A DNA stretch of 64,000 nucleotides from Gammaproteobacteria bacterium (GTDB lineage Bacteria > Pseudomonadota > Gammaproteobacteria > Steroidobacterales > Foliamicaceae): NCBI GenBank assembly GCA_026708965.1, contig JAPOTY010000006.1, positions 1 to 64,000 of the forward strand. The letters run 5' to 3'. Made by a program: the position numbers and the translations under genes. Under the pieces are notes generated by a model. The model was not told where the DNA came from. It did not search any database and saw only the letters and a list, made by a program, of their open reading frames with translations. This document shows positions 19,893 to 29,589 of the stretch, piece by piece; positions within the stretch are counted from its first letter, which is position 1; every line of letters starts with the position of its first letter.

Positions 19893-20651
19893 TCAGAGGA
19901 AGGTGACGCCGCCATCCACCATCAGGGTCTGGCCGGTGGTCATTCCGCTTAGGTCGCTGGCCAGCCACAGCACGGCGCCCACCACGTCGGAAGGGTGCAG
20001 CGGCTTGCGAATGGCCTGCTGCGATATCGTTGCGCCAACCGCCCTGTCGAGCTTGTCGCCGAAGAAATTCGCGGACGCCTGCGTGGAAACGATATTGGGC
20101 GCCACTGCGTTCACGCGCACCTTGTAGCGGCCCAGCTCCCTGGCCAGCCCCCGCGTGAGGCCAATCACGGCTGCCTTGGAAGTGGTGTAGTGGATCACGT
20201 TGGCCATGCCGTAGGTCGCGGCTAGCGAGGCGATATTGATGATCGAGCCGCCCTCGCCGGATTTCATGTGCCTTGCCGCCGCCCGGCAGGCCAGCCACAC
20301 GCCCTTCACGTTCACCGCCATGGTGGCGTCCCATATCGATTCCTCGATTTCGTCAAAGCGCTGTAGCTTGAGATTGCCCCACCACGCGGCGTTGTTCACC
20401 AGCGCGTCGATGCGCCCGTAGGCCTCGGCGGCGCGGTCGGTCATGGCCTCGAGGTCGGAAAGCGAAGTGATGTCCGCCTTCGCGGTGAGAACCTCCGCGC
20501 CTTGTTCGCGCGCCAGCGCTTCGCTTTCGCCGCAATCCTTGAGGTCGCAAAGCATCAGGCGCGCGCCCAGGCGGGCGAATTCCACCGCGTAGGCCTGTCC
20601 AAGCCCGCCGGCCGCTCCGGTAATGACTACCGACCGCTCGTCGAATCGCAT
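19893..20651 (-). CDS. SDR family oxidoreductase
   Basis: VITGAAGGLGQAYAVEFARLGARLMLCDL, NNAAWWG, YTTSKAAVIGLTRGLARELG, C-terminal VDGGVTFL. Confidence 0.9.
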   Translation of the reverse strand: MRFDERSVVITGAAGGLGQAYAVEFARLGARLMLCDLKDCGESEALAREQGAEVLTAKADITSLSDLEAMTDRAAEAYGRIDALVNNAAWWGNLKLQRFDEIEESIWDATMAVNVKGVWLACRAAARHMKSGEGGSIINIASLAATYGMANVIHYTTSKAAVIGLTRGLARELGRYKVRVNAVAPNIVSTQASANFFGDKLDRAVGATISQQAIRKPLHPSDVVGAVLWLASDLSGMTTGQTLMVDGGVTFL

Positions 20652-20695
20652 CCGCTTACCCTCAAACTCCGCAAGGATGCTAGCATTTTGCCGCC

Positions 20696-21493
20696 ATGCC
20701 TGCTGCGCCGATTCCCCGCCCCGCGCTGCCTTCCGCGACGCTCATGCTGCTTCGCCGCGCTCGCGCCGGACTGGAGGTGCTGATGCTCCGGCGCAGAAGC
20801 AAAGCGGCTTTCGGCGGGGCGTGGGTTTTCCCGGGCGGTGTGCTGGATGAGCAGGACCGCGACCGGCGGCTTTACCGCCGCTGCGTCGGGCTCAACGATC
20901 ATCGCGCCAGCCGTTTGCTGGCGCTTCGGCGGGACGGGCTGGCCTACTGGATGGCGGCCATTCGCGAGACATTCGAAGAGGCCGGGTTGCTGCTGGCGGT
21001 GAGCGGCTGCGGGCAATCGCGCCGCGCCACGCTTGGCGAGCGCAACGCGCTGATTGGCGGTCGGGTCCGGTTTGGCGAGATCTGCCGCAGGAGAAACTGG
21101 AAACTGCCGGTTGGGCGCATCCACTACGTCTCTCACTGGATAACGCCCAGCGCGGCGCCGAGGCGATTCTCCACGCGCTTTTTCGTGGCGGAGTCGTCGT
21201 CCGGCCTGAAAGCGCAGGCGGACGGCAGGGAGGTCTTGCAGGCCCGGTGGTTCGAGCCGGACCAAGCGTTGCGCCGGGATATCCCGCTGGCTCATCCGAC
21301 CCGGCATTTTCTGCGAAAATTGCGCGAGATGGGAAGCATTGGCCAAGCGATGGCGTGGGCGGTTTCCGCAGGCTGCCGTTCCGTTCCGGCCACCCGGCCG
21401 CAGGTGCGGCGGATTGACGGGCAACTGATGTCCTGCCTGCCGACCGGCGAAGTGCTTGGGCCTTTCAGGATGAAGGATTACCCGGTGGCCTGA
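20696..21493 (+). CDS. NUDIX hydrolase
   Basis: FGGAWVFPGGVLD...AAIRETFEEAGLLL Nudix box. Confidence 0.86.
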   Translation: MPAAPIPRPALPSATLMLLRRARAGLEVLMLRRRSKAAFGGAWVFPGGVLDEQDRDRRLYRRCVGLNDHRASRLLALRRDGLAYWMAAIRETFEEAGLLLAVSGCGQSRRATLGERNALIGGRVRFGEICRRRNWKLPVGRIHYVSHWITPSAAPRRFSTRFFVAESSSGLKAQADGREVLQARWFEPDQALRRDIPLAHPTRHFLRKLREMGSIGQAMAWAVSAGCRSVPATRPQVRRIDGQLMSCLPTGEVLGPFRMKDYPVA

Positions 21494-22344
21494 TGCCGGC
21501 CGATGCCATCAAGCCCGGGGAGCTGGCCAGCCTTGCGCCTTCGATCCGGCGCCTCACCGCGTTCAATGCCGGAACCATGACCGGCCCCGGCACCAACACT
21601 TGGATTCTCGGGGAAAAAGAGCTCGCGGTGCTCGATCCGGGGCCCGCCTCGCCCCGGCACGTCAGGAATATCGTGGACCAGGCCCCGGGAGAGGTGCGCT
21701 GGATACTGGCCACACATACCCATCTCGACCACTCGCCGGGCGCCGCGCTGCTGGCCGAACTGACCGGCGCGCCGTTGATCGGCCCGCCGCCGCCGCCGGA
21801 TGTCCGCCAGGATCCGAGTTTTCGCCCCGCCGTGCAACCGGAAGACGGCCAGGAGTTCGACTTGGGAGGCTTTGCTCTTCGGGCCGTGCATACGCCGGGC
21901 CATGCATCCAACCACTTCTGCTGGTGGCACGCGCCGCAGGGCGTGCTGTTCACCGGCGATCACATCATGCAGGGCTCGACCGTGGTCATTGCGCCGCCCG
22001 ACGGCGATATGAGCGCTTATATGGCCTCCCTCACCCGCCTGCTCGACCTGCCCATTCGCGCCATGGCGCCCGGGCATGGCCGCTGGATCGATCGGCCCGA
22101 GCAGGAAATCAGAGGTCTGATCGCGCACCGTGAAAAGCGCGAGGAAAAGGTGGTCTCGGCCATGAATGCGTTGGGTCCCGCTGTGCTAGAGGCTATTCTT
22201 GCACGGGTGTACGACGATGTGCCCGAACGCCTGCATCCGGTAGCGGCCTTATCTCTCGAGGCCCATCTCCTGAAGCTGGAGCGGGAAGGCCGCGCCAGAC
22301 GCGACGGGACCTCCTGGCGGCTTGCGGACGGCGCGCCGCAATGA
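21493..22344 (+). CDS. Metallo-beta-lactamase fold hydrolase (LACTB2-like)
   Basis: Overlaps the NUDIX stop; THTHLDHSPGAA, HTPGHASNHFCW, FTGDHIMQGSTVV. Confidence 0.9.
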   Translation: MPADAIKPGELASLAPSIRRLTAFNAGTMTGPGTNTWILGEKELAVLDPGPASPRHVRNIVDQAPGEVRWILATHTHLDHSPGAALLAELTGAPLIGPPPPPDVRQDPSFRPAVQPEDGQEFDLGGFALRAVHTPGHASNHFCWWHAPQGVLFTGDHIMQGSTVVIAPPDGDMSAYMASLTRLLDLPIRAMAPGHGRWIDRPEQEIRGLIAHREKREEKVVSAMNALGPAVLEAILARVYDDVPERLHPVAALSLEAHLLKLEREGRARRDGTSWRLADGAPQ

Positions 22345-22799
22345 GCAGGATCATCATCCGCCCGGCCCGGCCTGCGGACACGCCAACGATCGTCCGGTCC
22401 AATATCGCGCTGGCCGACGAATCCGAGGCGTTGCGCCTTGATCCGAAGACGGTCGAGGCGGGCGTGCGGCGGATATTCTCCAATCCGGCACTGGGGCGCT
22501 ATTTCCTGGCCGTTTCCGCCAGCGGGGAACGATTGGGGCAGTTGATGGTCACAACCGAGTGGAGCGATTGGCGAAACTGCATGATCTGGTGGCTGCAGAG
22601 CGTATATACCATTCCGGAGCACCGGGGGCAGGGCGTGTTCCGAGCGCTTTGCGATCATGTCCTCGGTGAAGCCCGCGGGGCGGAGTGCCGGGTGCGCCTC
22701 TACGTGGAACGCGGCAACGCAAAAGCCATCGCGGCCTATCGCGCCTTGGGATTCCGACGCGGCGGCTATGATGTGATGGAGCATGAGGTAGCCGGATGA
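22341..22799 (+). CDS. GNAT family N-acetyltransferase
   Basis: VYTIPEHRGQGVFRALCDHV and YRALGFRRGGYDVMEHEV. Confidence 0.88.
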   Translation: MSRIIIRPARPADTPTIVRSNIALADESEALRLDPKTVEAGVRRIFSNPALGRYFLAVSASGERLGQLMVTTEWSDWRNCMIWWLQSVYTIPEHRGQGVFRALCDHVLGEARGAECRVRLYVERGNAKAIAAYRALGFRRGGYDVMEHEVAG

Positions 22800-23368
22800 A
22801 TCGACTTGCACTGAAGCGGATCGCAGCGCTTGCGCGAAGCGTGCTGGGCTTCAAGGCGGTGTGGCTATGCACCGTTTTGGGGGCCGCCAATGGCGCTGAC
22901 TGGCTGGGCTTGGCGGCTTTGCTGGCGTTTGCGGCGATGCAAACGTTCTTTTCCCGCACGCGCCGTTGCGAACTTCTGGTGCTGGCGGCAGGTCTGGCGC
23001 TAGGATTTGCGTTCGAGACCTTCGTGCATAGAGCCGGATGGATCGACTATGCGCCGGGCTGGCCCCACCCGGTGCTCGCTCCCTTATGGATCCTGGCGTT
23101 GTGGGGCAGCTTTTCGCTGATGAGCGTTGACGGGTTGGCTTGGTTGCGCGGCAGGCCTGCGTTTGCGGCAATGCTGGGCGCTGCGGGCGCGCCGTTCGCC
23201 TACTTCGGGGGAATCACCCTCGGCGCCGGATCGAATGCCTCTATCGGGTTCTATGTGGCAGTGGCCTTGTTCTACGCGGTTGCCACGCCGCTGCTGGTGG
23301 AATTGGGAGGCGTGCTGAAAGGCGGCGCGGCCGCCCCCGGGGGGAGGAAAAATCCGGGGGCGGCCTAA
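22796..23368 (+). CDS. DUF2878-like multi-TM membrane protein
   Basis: Hydrophobic multi-TM; FETFVHRAGWIDYAPGWPHPVLAPLWILALWGSFSLMSV. Confidence 0.65.
   Translation: MNRLALKRIAALARSVLGFKAVWLCTVLGAANGADWLGLAALLAFAAMQTFFSRTRRCELLVLAAGLALGFAFETFVHRAGWIDYAPGWPHPVLAPLWILALWGSFSLMSVDGLAWLRGRPAFAAMLGAAGAPFAYFGGITLGAGSNASIGFYVAVALFYAVATPLLVELGGVLKGGAAAPGGRKNPGAA
23329..23365. repeat. Perfect 12-bp inverted repeat at the end of the DUF2878-like ORF
   Basis: ggccgcccccgg (23329-23340), 13-nt loop, ccgggggcggcc (23354-23365); no T tract. Confidence 0.75.
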
Positions 23369-23447
23369 CCCTGTTCCCGGAGCTAGGGGGGTCTCTTGGG
23401 AGGGGAGAACCGGGATCAGGATTGCCGCTACTGCTCGAATCGGCCTT

Positions 23448-23564
23448 CTAGAGGCTCAGCATCGAGGAAAAGGCGGCTAGCGGGGCAACGAAGGCCACTG
23501 CGAACAGAACGGCCTCACCGATGACGCCCAAGTTACCGGCGCCAGCTTTCAAAATCAGTGTCAT
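23448..23564 (-). CDS. 38-aa hydrophobic (single-TM) protein divergent from two-component system
   Basis: MTLILKAGAGNLGVIGEAVLFAVAFVAPLAAFSSMLSL; strong AAGGAG Shine-Dalgarno upstream of ATG at 23564. Confidence 0.6.
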   Translation of the reverse strand: MTLILKAGAGNLGVIGEAVLFAVAFVAPLAAFSSMLSL

Positions 23565-23640
23565 GTCTCTTTCTCCTTTGCATTTCTTGTTGATGCAACA
23601 CACAAGATACGGACGAAACCGGTTTTTTCTTCTCGCGGGG

Positions 23641-23665
23641 GTAACGTTTCGTAACATTTTGTAAC
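23641..23665. promoter_or_regulatory. Three GTAAC repeats at 10-bp period, CpxR-box-like
   Basis: GTAACGTTTCGTAACATTTTGTAAC; compare CpxR consensus GTAAA-N5-GTAAA. Confidence 0.65.
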
Positions 23666-23718
23666 GAGCTTGGCTTTTGGCCCCAAATCGCGGAATTCGC
23701 CCATAAAATCCTTAACCC

Positions 23719-24492
23719 ATGCCGGCGCGCATTCTGCTAATCGACGACGATGCCAAGCTTGGAATGCTTCTGCGCGCCTACTTCAGCCGTTTCGATCTTG
23801 ATCTTGAGTCGGCCCTCGAAGGAGACAGCGGATTGCGCAAACTGGCCTCGTTCTCGCCGGATCTGGTCATACTCGACGTGATGCTTCCGGGACGCGACGG
23901 CTTTGAGTTATGCCGGGAAATACGCAGGTCCAGCAGTGTGCCCATCATCATGCTGACCGCGCGCGGCGACGTCACCGACCGCGTGGTGGGTTTGGAGGTG
24001 GGCGCGGACGACTACCTCGGCAAGCCTTTCGAGCCGCGCGAGCTGGTGGCCCGCATCCAGACCATTCTGCGCCGCGTGCAGGGCCCGGGAATCCGCGCCG
24101 GCGCCGCCGACCATGGTCCCCTGCGCCTCGATCCTGATCGTCGGGAAGCGCTTCTCGACGGCAGGCCGCTGGATCTGACCGCCATGGAGTTCAACTTGCT
24201 GCGGTTGCTTTCGGCTGAGCCTGGGCGGGTCTTTGCCCGCGACGAAATCCTAGCGGAGTTGCGCGGCATCGAGCCGAATATCTTTTCCCGCTCCGTCGAT
24301 ATCAATATCAGTCGGCTGCGCCAGAAGCTCAACGATGATCCCGCCAATCCCCGATTCATCAGAACGATTCGCGGCGCGGGCTATGTCTTTTTGCGCGCTG
24401 ATCCCGCCTCTGGCAGCGGCGGCTCCGCACCGGCGCGGAAGCAGAGCCCGGCCGCCGAAAGCGCTTCTGCCAAGGAGTCAAGCGCCCTATGA
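23719..24492 (+). CDS. OmpR/CpxR-type response regulator
   Basis: ILLIDDDAKLG, DLVILDVMLPGRDGFELC, PIIMLTARG, GADDYLGKPFEPRELVARI; winged helix SVDINISRLRQKLNDDPANPRFIRTIRGAGYVF. Confidence 0.93.
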   Translation: MPARILLIDDDAKLGMLLRAYFSRFDLDLESALEGDSGLRKLASFSPDLVILDVMLPGRDGFELCREIRRSSSVPIIMLTARGDVTDRVVGLEVGADDYLGKPFEPRELVARIQTILRRVQGPGIRAGAADHGPLRLDPDRREALLDGRPLDLTAMEFNLLRLLSAEPGRVFARDEILAELRGIEPNIFSRSVDINISRLRQKLNDDPANPRFIRTIRGAGYVFLRADPASGSGGSAPARKQSPAAESASAKESSAL

Positions 24493-25532
24493 ACTCCAAG
24501 CCGCTCAGCGCCCTAGGCCAGCTGTCGCGCAAGGCGCTCAACGCCCTGCGTTCCCTTCCCGTTCGCCTCATCGCGATTTTTGTGGCGAGCCTGGTGGTGA
24601 TGTCCTTGGGCGTGACCACGGCCGCCGAATTATTTCCCTACGAGCAGAACCCGGTTCGGTTTCGCATTTTCGTTTATGGCGTGTGCGCGGCAGCGGTCGG
24701 CGGCTGCTACCTTGCCGTGCGGCATTTATTTCGCCCGCTGGAGGATATTCGGTTTGGGACCCGCCAGATTGGAGACGGGCAACTGGACCATCGGCTTCCG
24801 ATACGCCGCCACGACGAGTTCGGCCGGCTGTCGGAGCGCATTAACCGCATGGCCGACGAAGTGCAGAGGATGCTGGCGGGCCAACGCCAGCTTCTGCTGG
24901 CTCTGAGCCACGAGCTTCGCACACCGCTGACGCGCGCCCGCCTGGCGCTGGAATTCATCAACGACAAGGAGGTGCGCGGGCATCTGGAATACGACCTGTC
25001 GAAAATGCAGCGCATGATTACCGAGTTGCTCGAGGGCGAGCGCCTGAATACCCGCAGCCGGGAGTTGTCCCGTTTGCGCGTGAACCTCGCTGATCTGGTC
25101 ATGGAGGTGATGCAAGGCGATTTTCCTGATGAGCAAGAGCGCATATCACTGAGTTTGCCGGCGGCGCCAGCGCATCTGGATGTGAACGCCGCGCGGCTGC
25201 GCATGCTGGTTCGCAACCTGGTGGAGAACGCGCTGCGCTACAACCCCGGCGATGGCCCCCCGGTGAAACTGGATCTGGAAATGGGCAATGGCCTCGCCAT
25301 CATACGGGTTCAGGACCACGGCCCGGGGATCGAGCCGGAGCACTTGGAGCAGGTCACCCACGCCTTTTTTCGCGCCGACTCGTCACGCGGCGCCGGCACC
25401 GGACGCCACGGCCTGGGGCTTTACCTGTGCCGCCTGATCGCCGAAGCCCACGGCGGCCGCATTGAGGTTGCGAGCCCTCCCGGCAGCGGCGCCTGCATTA
25501 CCGCCCGTATTCCAGGCGCTCCGCCTGCCTGA
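24489..25532 (+). CDS. Sensor histidine kinase with minimal periplasmic loop
   Basis: Two TM helices, HAMP, ALSHELRTPLTRARLAL H-box, NLVENALRYNPG N-box, DHGPGIEPEHLEQV. Confidence 0.92.
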   Translation: MNSKPLSALGQLSRKALNALRSLPVRLIAIFVASLVVMSLGVTTAAELFPYEQNPVRFRIFVYGVCAAAVGGCYLAVRHLFRPLEDIRFGTRQIGDGQLDHRLPIRRHDEFGRLSERINRMADEVQRMLAGQRQLLLALSHELRTPLTRARLALEFINDKEVRGHLEYDLSKMQRMITELLEGERLNTRSRELSRLRVNLADLVMEVMQGDFPDEQERISLSLPAAPAHLDVNAARLRMLVRNLVENALRYNPGDGPPVKLDLEMGNGLAIIRVQDHGPGIEPEHLEQVTHAFFRADSSRGAGTGRHGLGLYLCRLIAEAHGGRIEVASPPGSGACITARIPGAPPA

Positions 25533-25649
25533 CGCTTCCGCCACAAACGCCTCCGGTTGCAAGCAATGGAATGGGGTCGGCGGCGAATCGTGCATAATTG
25601 GGCCATATCTTGGGGAGCGGCGGCGCAGGCCGCTACGGAGGGGAACCGG

Positions 25650-28109
25650 ATGAAACTCAAATTCGCCTTATGGGCTGCGTTTGCCGCGGCCGTAGTGATT
25701 GCTCCGCGCCCTGTTGCCGCGCAGAGCGACGCGCTGGAGGAAATCGTGGTGACCGCGCGCAAACGCGAGGAGTCCATTCAGGATATCCCCATTGCGGTAA
25801 CCGCTTTCACCGCCGACGATATCCGCGAACTGGGCCTGACATCGGTGGACGATATCGCCCTCTTCACCCCCGGCTTTTCCTTCCAGTCCGGCTTTGGCCG
25901 CAATGCCGCTTTGGACCGCCCCGCGCTGCGCGGGCAAACCACCATACTTAATGGCATAGCGGGCGTGAAGGCTGTATCGACCTTTGTGGACGGCGTGTAT
26001 GTGGGCGGTCTCGTGTCCTCGGTTGACTTGGCCAATATCGAGCGCGTTGAAATTATCAAGGGGCCGCAGTCGGCCCAGTACGGCCGCGGCACCTACGCCG
26101 GCGCCATCAACTACGTCACGCGCCGCCCAACGGAAGAGCTGACAGGTGAAATCTCCTTGGAAGGCGCGCAGCACGAAAGCTATAACGTCAATGCCTGGGC
26201 CAGCGGCCCCCTGGTGTCGGACCGGGCCTGGTTCAGGGTTTCGGCGGGCTACTCGCAATACGGCGGGGAGCATGTCAACACAGTGACCGGCGAGGAAGTG
26301 GGCGACCAGGAAACCATGAACGTGGCGGCCAAGCTGTTTCTCACGCCCAGCGAAAATTTCGAGGCCACCTTGGGCATCGCCTATCAGGAAGTGGATGACG
26401 GCCATTTTGCCGTGGCGTTGCAGGGCCGCGAGCACAATAATTGCTGTTTCAGGGGGCCGCCTTCCGACAGTCCCGATATCACCGGAATGGTCGGCCCCCG
26501 GGCGCGCGAATACTACAGGGGCGAGGCGCTGCGCGATCTTCCCGTTGCGCTTTTAACCGAAGAGCTGGACTCGGCTGGCGGAGCCGGCAATCGCCTTGAG
26601 CGCCTGTCCATGTCGCTGGTCATGCACTACGACCTGAACAACGACTGGCGGCTGTCCAGCCTCACCGGCAATATCGACGACGAGGCCGACAACTTCCAAG
26701 ACGGCACTTATGGAGGTTATGACTTCGGCGTTGCCTTTGTGAACGGCCTTCCGCCATTTCTGCGTCCCACTCTTGGCCGTCGCTTCTGCCTGGTCTTCGG
26801 CTTTTGCGGGCAATTCCAGCGCATGCTGCGCTACGAGCAGACGGATTTCTCGCAGGAGTTGCGCCTTGCTTCGCCGCAGGACCGGTCGCTGCGGGCCACT
26901 ATCGGGCTTTATTATTACAAGGGCAAGCAGCACGAGTTGCTGGATTCCAAGGTCCACACCATGCAGTCCGAATCGCTCGGCTTTGGATTGGTTGGAGGGA
27001 CGGTGGCGCCCAACTCCACGTTTGATAACGACGACGTGACCAATACCGCGATATTCGGAGGATTGGAATGGGACCTCAACGATCAGTGGGCCGCCACCTT
27101 CGAAGCCCGCTGGGCCACGGACGATATTCAAGTGCGCGTCTATGACACGCGCGACAGCAGCCAGCTCAATACCGATAACTCCGCCGAATTCGATTCCTTC
27201 AACCCGCGCGCGACGCTCAGCTATCGCCCGGACGACAACACCAACCTCTATCTGAAAGTTTCCAAGGGCTCCAAGCCCGGCACCTTCAACGGCGAGGTGC
27301 CGCTGGGCCCCGACGGCCAGCCCGACGAATCCTTCCGCGCCGTGGAAGAGGAAGAAGCCTGGAACTACGAAGCGGGCTACAAGGGCCGACTGATGGACGG
27401 ACGCATGGTTCTCAACGTGGCCGCCTATCGCACGGAAGTAACCGATCAGCAACTCACCACGGTGATCGAGACCGCCAACGGCGGCAGCACATCGCTGGTT
27501 GACAACGTGGGCGAAACTTCAATCAATGGGCTGGAAGTGGAGCTGCAAACGCTGCTGACCGAACAGCTTTCGGTGAATCTGGGCTACGCTTGGACGAACG
27601 CCGAGATCACCCGCTACATCAACACCGACCAAGCGGATCTGATGGGCGCCAACGGTTCACTGGCCGACTTGGCGCGCCTCGGTTCGGCGGCGGGCAAGCA
27701 GGTTCCGCGCATTCCCGAGCATTCGGCCTCGGCGGTCGCAACCTATGAAGGCCCAATGATGGCTTCGGGTTTCTCCTGGTTCGCGGTGGGCAGCGTGACC
27801 CATGAAGGCTCGCGCTTCAGCCAGGTTCATAACCTGATCGAGACCGGTGCTATGACCCGGGTGGGCCTGCGGTTGGGCATCCGGCGCGATTCGCTGGAAA
27901 TCGTGGCTTGGGGCAAGAACCTGTTCGATGACGACGCGCCGCTGGATATCCTTCGCTACATCGACCGGCGCAGCGGCGGCTTGCCGCCCCATGACGGTTT
28001 TCCCGGCTACGTGGCGGAGCTGGGCAGTCCGTCCAGCACCCCGCGCGGATTTGCGGTGACGCTGCCCCGCGGCCGTCAGGTGGGCATCACCCTTAACTAC
28101 AGTTTCTGA
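25650..28109 (+). CDS. TonB-dependent receptor
   Basis: Signal peptide; EEIVVTARKREESIQDIPIAVTAFTADDI; VERVEIIKGPQSAQYGRGTYAGAINYVTR-like plug; C-terminal YSF. Confidence 0.94.
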   Translation: MKLKFALWAAFAAAVVIAPRPVAAQSDALEEIVVTARKREESIQDIPIAVTAFTADDIRELGLTSVDDIALFTPGFSFQSGFGRNAALDRPALRGQTTILNGIAGVKAVSTFVDGVYVGGLVSSVDLANIERVEIIKGPQSAQYGRGTYAGAINYVTRRPTEELTGEISLEGAQHESYNVNAWASGPLVSDRAWFRVSAGYSQYGGEHVNTVTGEEVGDQETMNVAAKLFLTPSENFEATLGIAYQEVDDGHFAVALQGREHNNCCFRGPPSDSPDITGMVGPRAREYYRGEALRDLPVALLTEELDSAGGAGNRLERLSMSLVMHYDLNNDWRLSSLTGNIDDEADNFQDGTYGGYDFGVAFVNGLPPFLRPTLGRRFCLVFGFCGQFQRMLRYEQTDFSQELRLASPQDRSLRATIGLYYYKGKQHELLDSKVHTMQSESLGFGLVGGTVAPNSTFDNDDVTNTAIFGGLEWDLNDQWAATFEARWATDDIQVRVYDTRDSSQLNTDNSAEFDSFNPRATLSYRPDDNTNLYLKVSKGSKPGTFNGEVPLGPDGQPDESFRAVEEEEAWNYEAGYKGRLMDGRMVLNVAAYRTEVTDQQLTTVIETANGGSTSLVDNVGETSINGLEVELQTLLTEQLSVNLGYAWTNAEITRYINTDQADLMGANGSLADLARLGSAAGKQVPRIPEHSASAVATYEGPMMASGFSWFAVGSVTHEGSRFSQVHNLIETGAMTRVGLRLGIRRDSLEIVAWGKNLFDDDAPLDILRYIDRRSGGLPPHDGFPGYVAELGSPSSTPRGFAVTLPRGRQVGITLNYSF

Positions 28110-28218
28110 TTCCCGGCACCGGAGCCGAGGAAACCTAGTCGTCCGCCGCTGCAACGGTGTGCGGCGAGTCGGCGGCCCGGGGGTCAGGTTCGGCGGAGGG
28201 TCCGCTTTGAAGCAGCGA

Positions 28219-29589
28219 TCAAGTGAATAAGCTTGCTTGCTTGCGGCGGCGATAGCGCACCTGGCATGGGGGCTTGGGGCCCGTCACCCAGCTGCCGAAG
28301 TTCGGCATCGGAAATTCCGAGGCGAGATCAAAATCGAAGCGGTCGAGCAGCACCGTCCATATCGCCTTGAGTTGCAGCACGGCGAATTTTTCCCCCATGC
28401 AGCGGTGCTTGCCGCCGCCAAAGCCGATCAGGGTGTAGAGGTGCTGCTTGGCCTCGCTGCGCGGAGGAGCGAATCGCTCCGGATCGAACTGGTGGGGGCC
28501 GGCAAACAAATGCGGCAAGCGGTGCGACAGCGCCGGGGACACCACAGCCAAGGTGCCTTCAGGCACGTTGTGGCCCGCATACCGAAGCGGCTTCAGCACT
28601 TTGCGAATGAGCAGTATCAGCGGCGGGTGCAGCCGCTCGCACTCGCGCACGCAGCGCTCCAGCGCCGGTTGCCGCTTGAGGCTGGCGAGGCTCATGGCGC
28701 CGTCGTTCTGGCACGCCTCGCGCATCTCGCCGCGCACCCGCTCTAAGCAGGCGGGATCGCGGAACATCTCAAGGCCGGTCCAGGTTGCGAGCACGGCGCT
28801 GGTGTGCTGTCCGGCGAATAGCGCGGTGAGCAATATCCCGGTTACCTCGCCATCGCTCAAAGCGCGGCCGTCCTTGTAGCGGGCCTGCATCAGCGCCTGC
28901 ATGAAATCCTCCGCCTCCGCGCCCGACCGTCGGCGGCTCTCGATCACCCGGGCAAGGATTCCGGCAACGCGGCGGCGCGCCCGGTCGCGGCGCCGATGCG
29001 CCGGGATCGGCAATTTGGGCAGGAAGAAGCCGATCAGATTAATCCCCTCTTCAAGGTCGTGGTACGCTTGGGCAAATCCCGAATCGACCTGATTCCGCAC
29101 TTCCTCGCCCAGCAGGCAGCGGCTGGCGATATTCACCGTCAGCTCGTTCATCCGAACCGGCAGATCGATGGTTCCCTCGTCGCCCAGCGAATCGGCAAAC
29201 TGGCTGGCCTCCTCGTACATGATTCGCGCGTACCGGCGCATGGACGCATCGCGCAGCGCCGGAAAAAGGAACCCCAGCTGCTCCGCCATGATCTCGGGCG
29301 CCACGTCGTAGGCCACGCCGCGCCCGAAAATGGGCACCGTGAACTGATAAACGGCCCGGGCATCGAGCTGATCCTCGGGCGCCCGGAAGTAGGCATCATG
29401 GGCTTCCGGCCCGGTGAACAGCACAAAATCACGGGTTCCCAGCCGAAAACGGACCAGCTCGCCATGCTCGCTCCAGCAGCGGTGGAGCATCCCCACCGGG
29501 TCCTTATAGAATTCCGGTAAATGACCGAGCAACGGCCAGCCGCCGGAGAGTGCGGGAATCGGCTTGTCGGACGGCGGCAACTCAGGCAT
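28219..29589 (-). CDS. Cytochrome P450, CYP51-like
   Basis: YQFTVPIFGRGVAYDVAPE, I-helix FAGQHTSAVLATWT, ExxR ECERLHPPLILLIR, heme FGGGKHRCMGEKFA. Confidence 0.88.
   Translation of the reverse strand: MPELPPSDKPIPALSGGWPLLGHLPEFYKDPVGMLHRCWSEHGELVRFRLGTRDFVLFTGPEAHDAYFRAPEDQLDARAVYQFTVPIFGRGVAYDVAPEIMAEQLGFLFPALRDASMRRYARIMYEEASQFADSLGDEGTIDLPVRMNELTVNIASRCLLGEEVRNQVDSGFAQAYHDLEEGINLIGFFLPKLPIPAHRRRDRARRRVAGILARVIESRRRSGAEAEDFMQALMQARYKDGRALSDGEVTGILLTALFAGQHTSAVLATWTGLEMFRDPACLERVRGEMREACQNDGAMSLASLKRQPALERCVRECERLHPPLILLIRKVLKPLRYAGHNVPEGTLAVVSPALSHRLPHLFAGPHQFDPERFAPPRSEAKQHLYTLIGFGGGKHRCMGEKFAVLQLKAIWTVLLDRFDFDLASEFPMPNFGSWVTGPKPPCQVRYRRRKQASLFT

Noticed and set aside
23329-23365. 12-bp GC-rich hairpin as a canonical rho-independent terminator
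   Set aside because: The inverted repeat is real but lies inside the 3' end of the CDS and lacks a U tract, so I list it only as a repeat.
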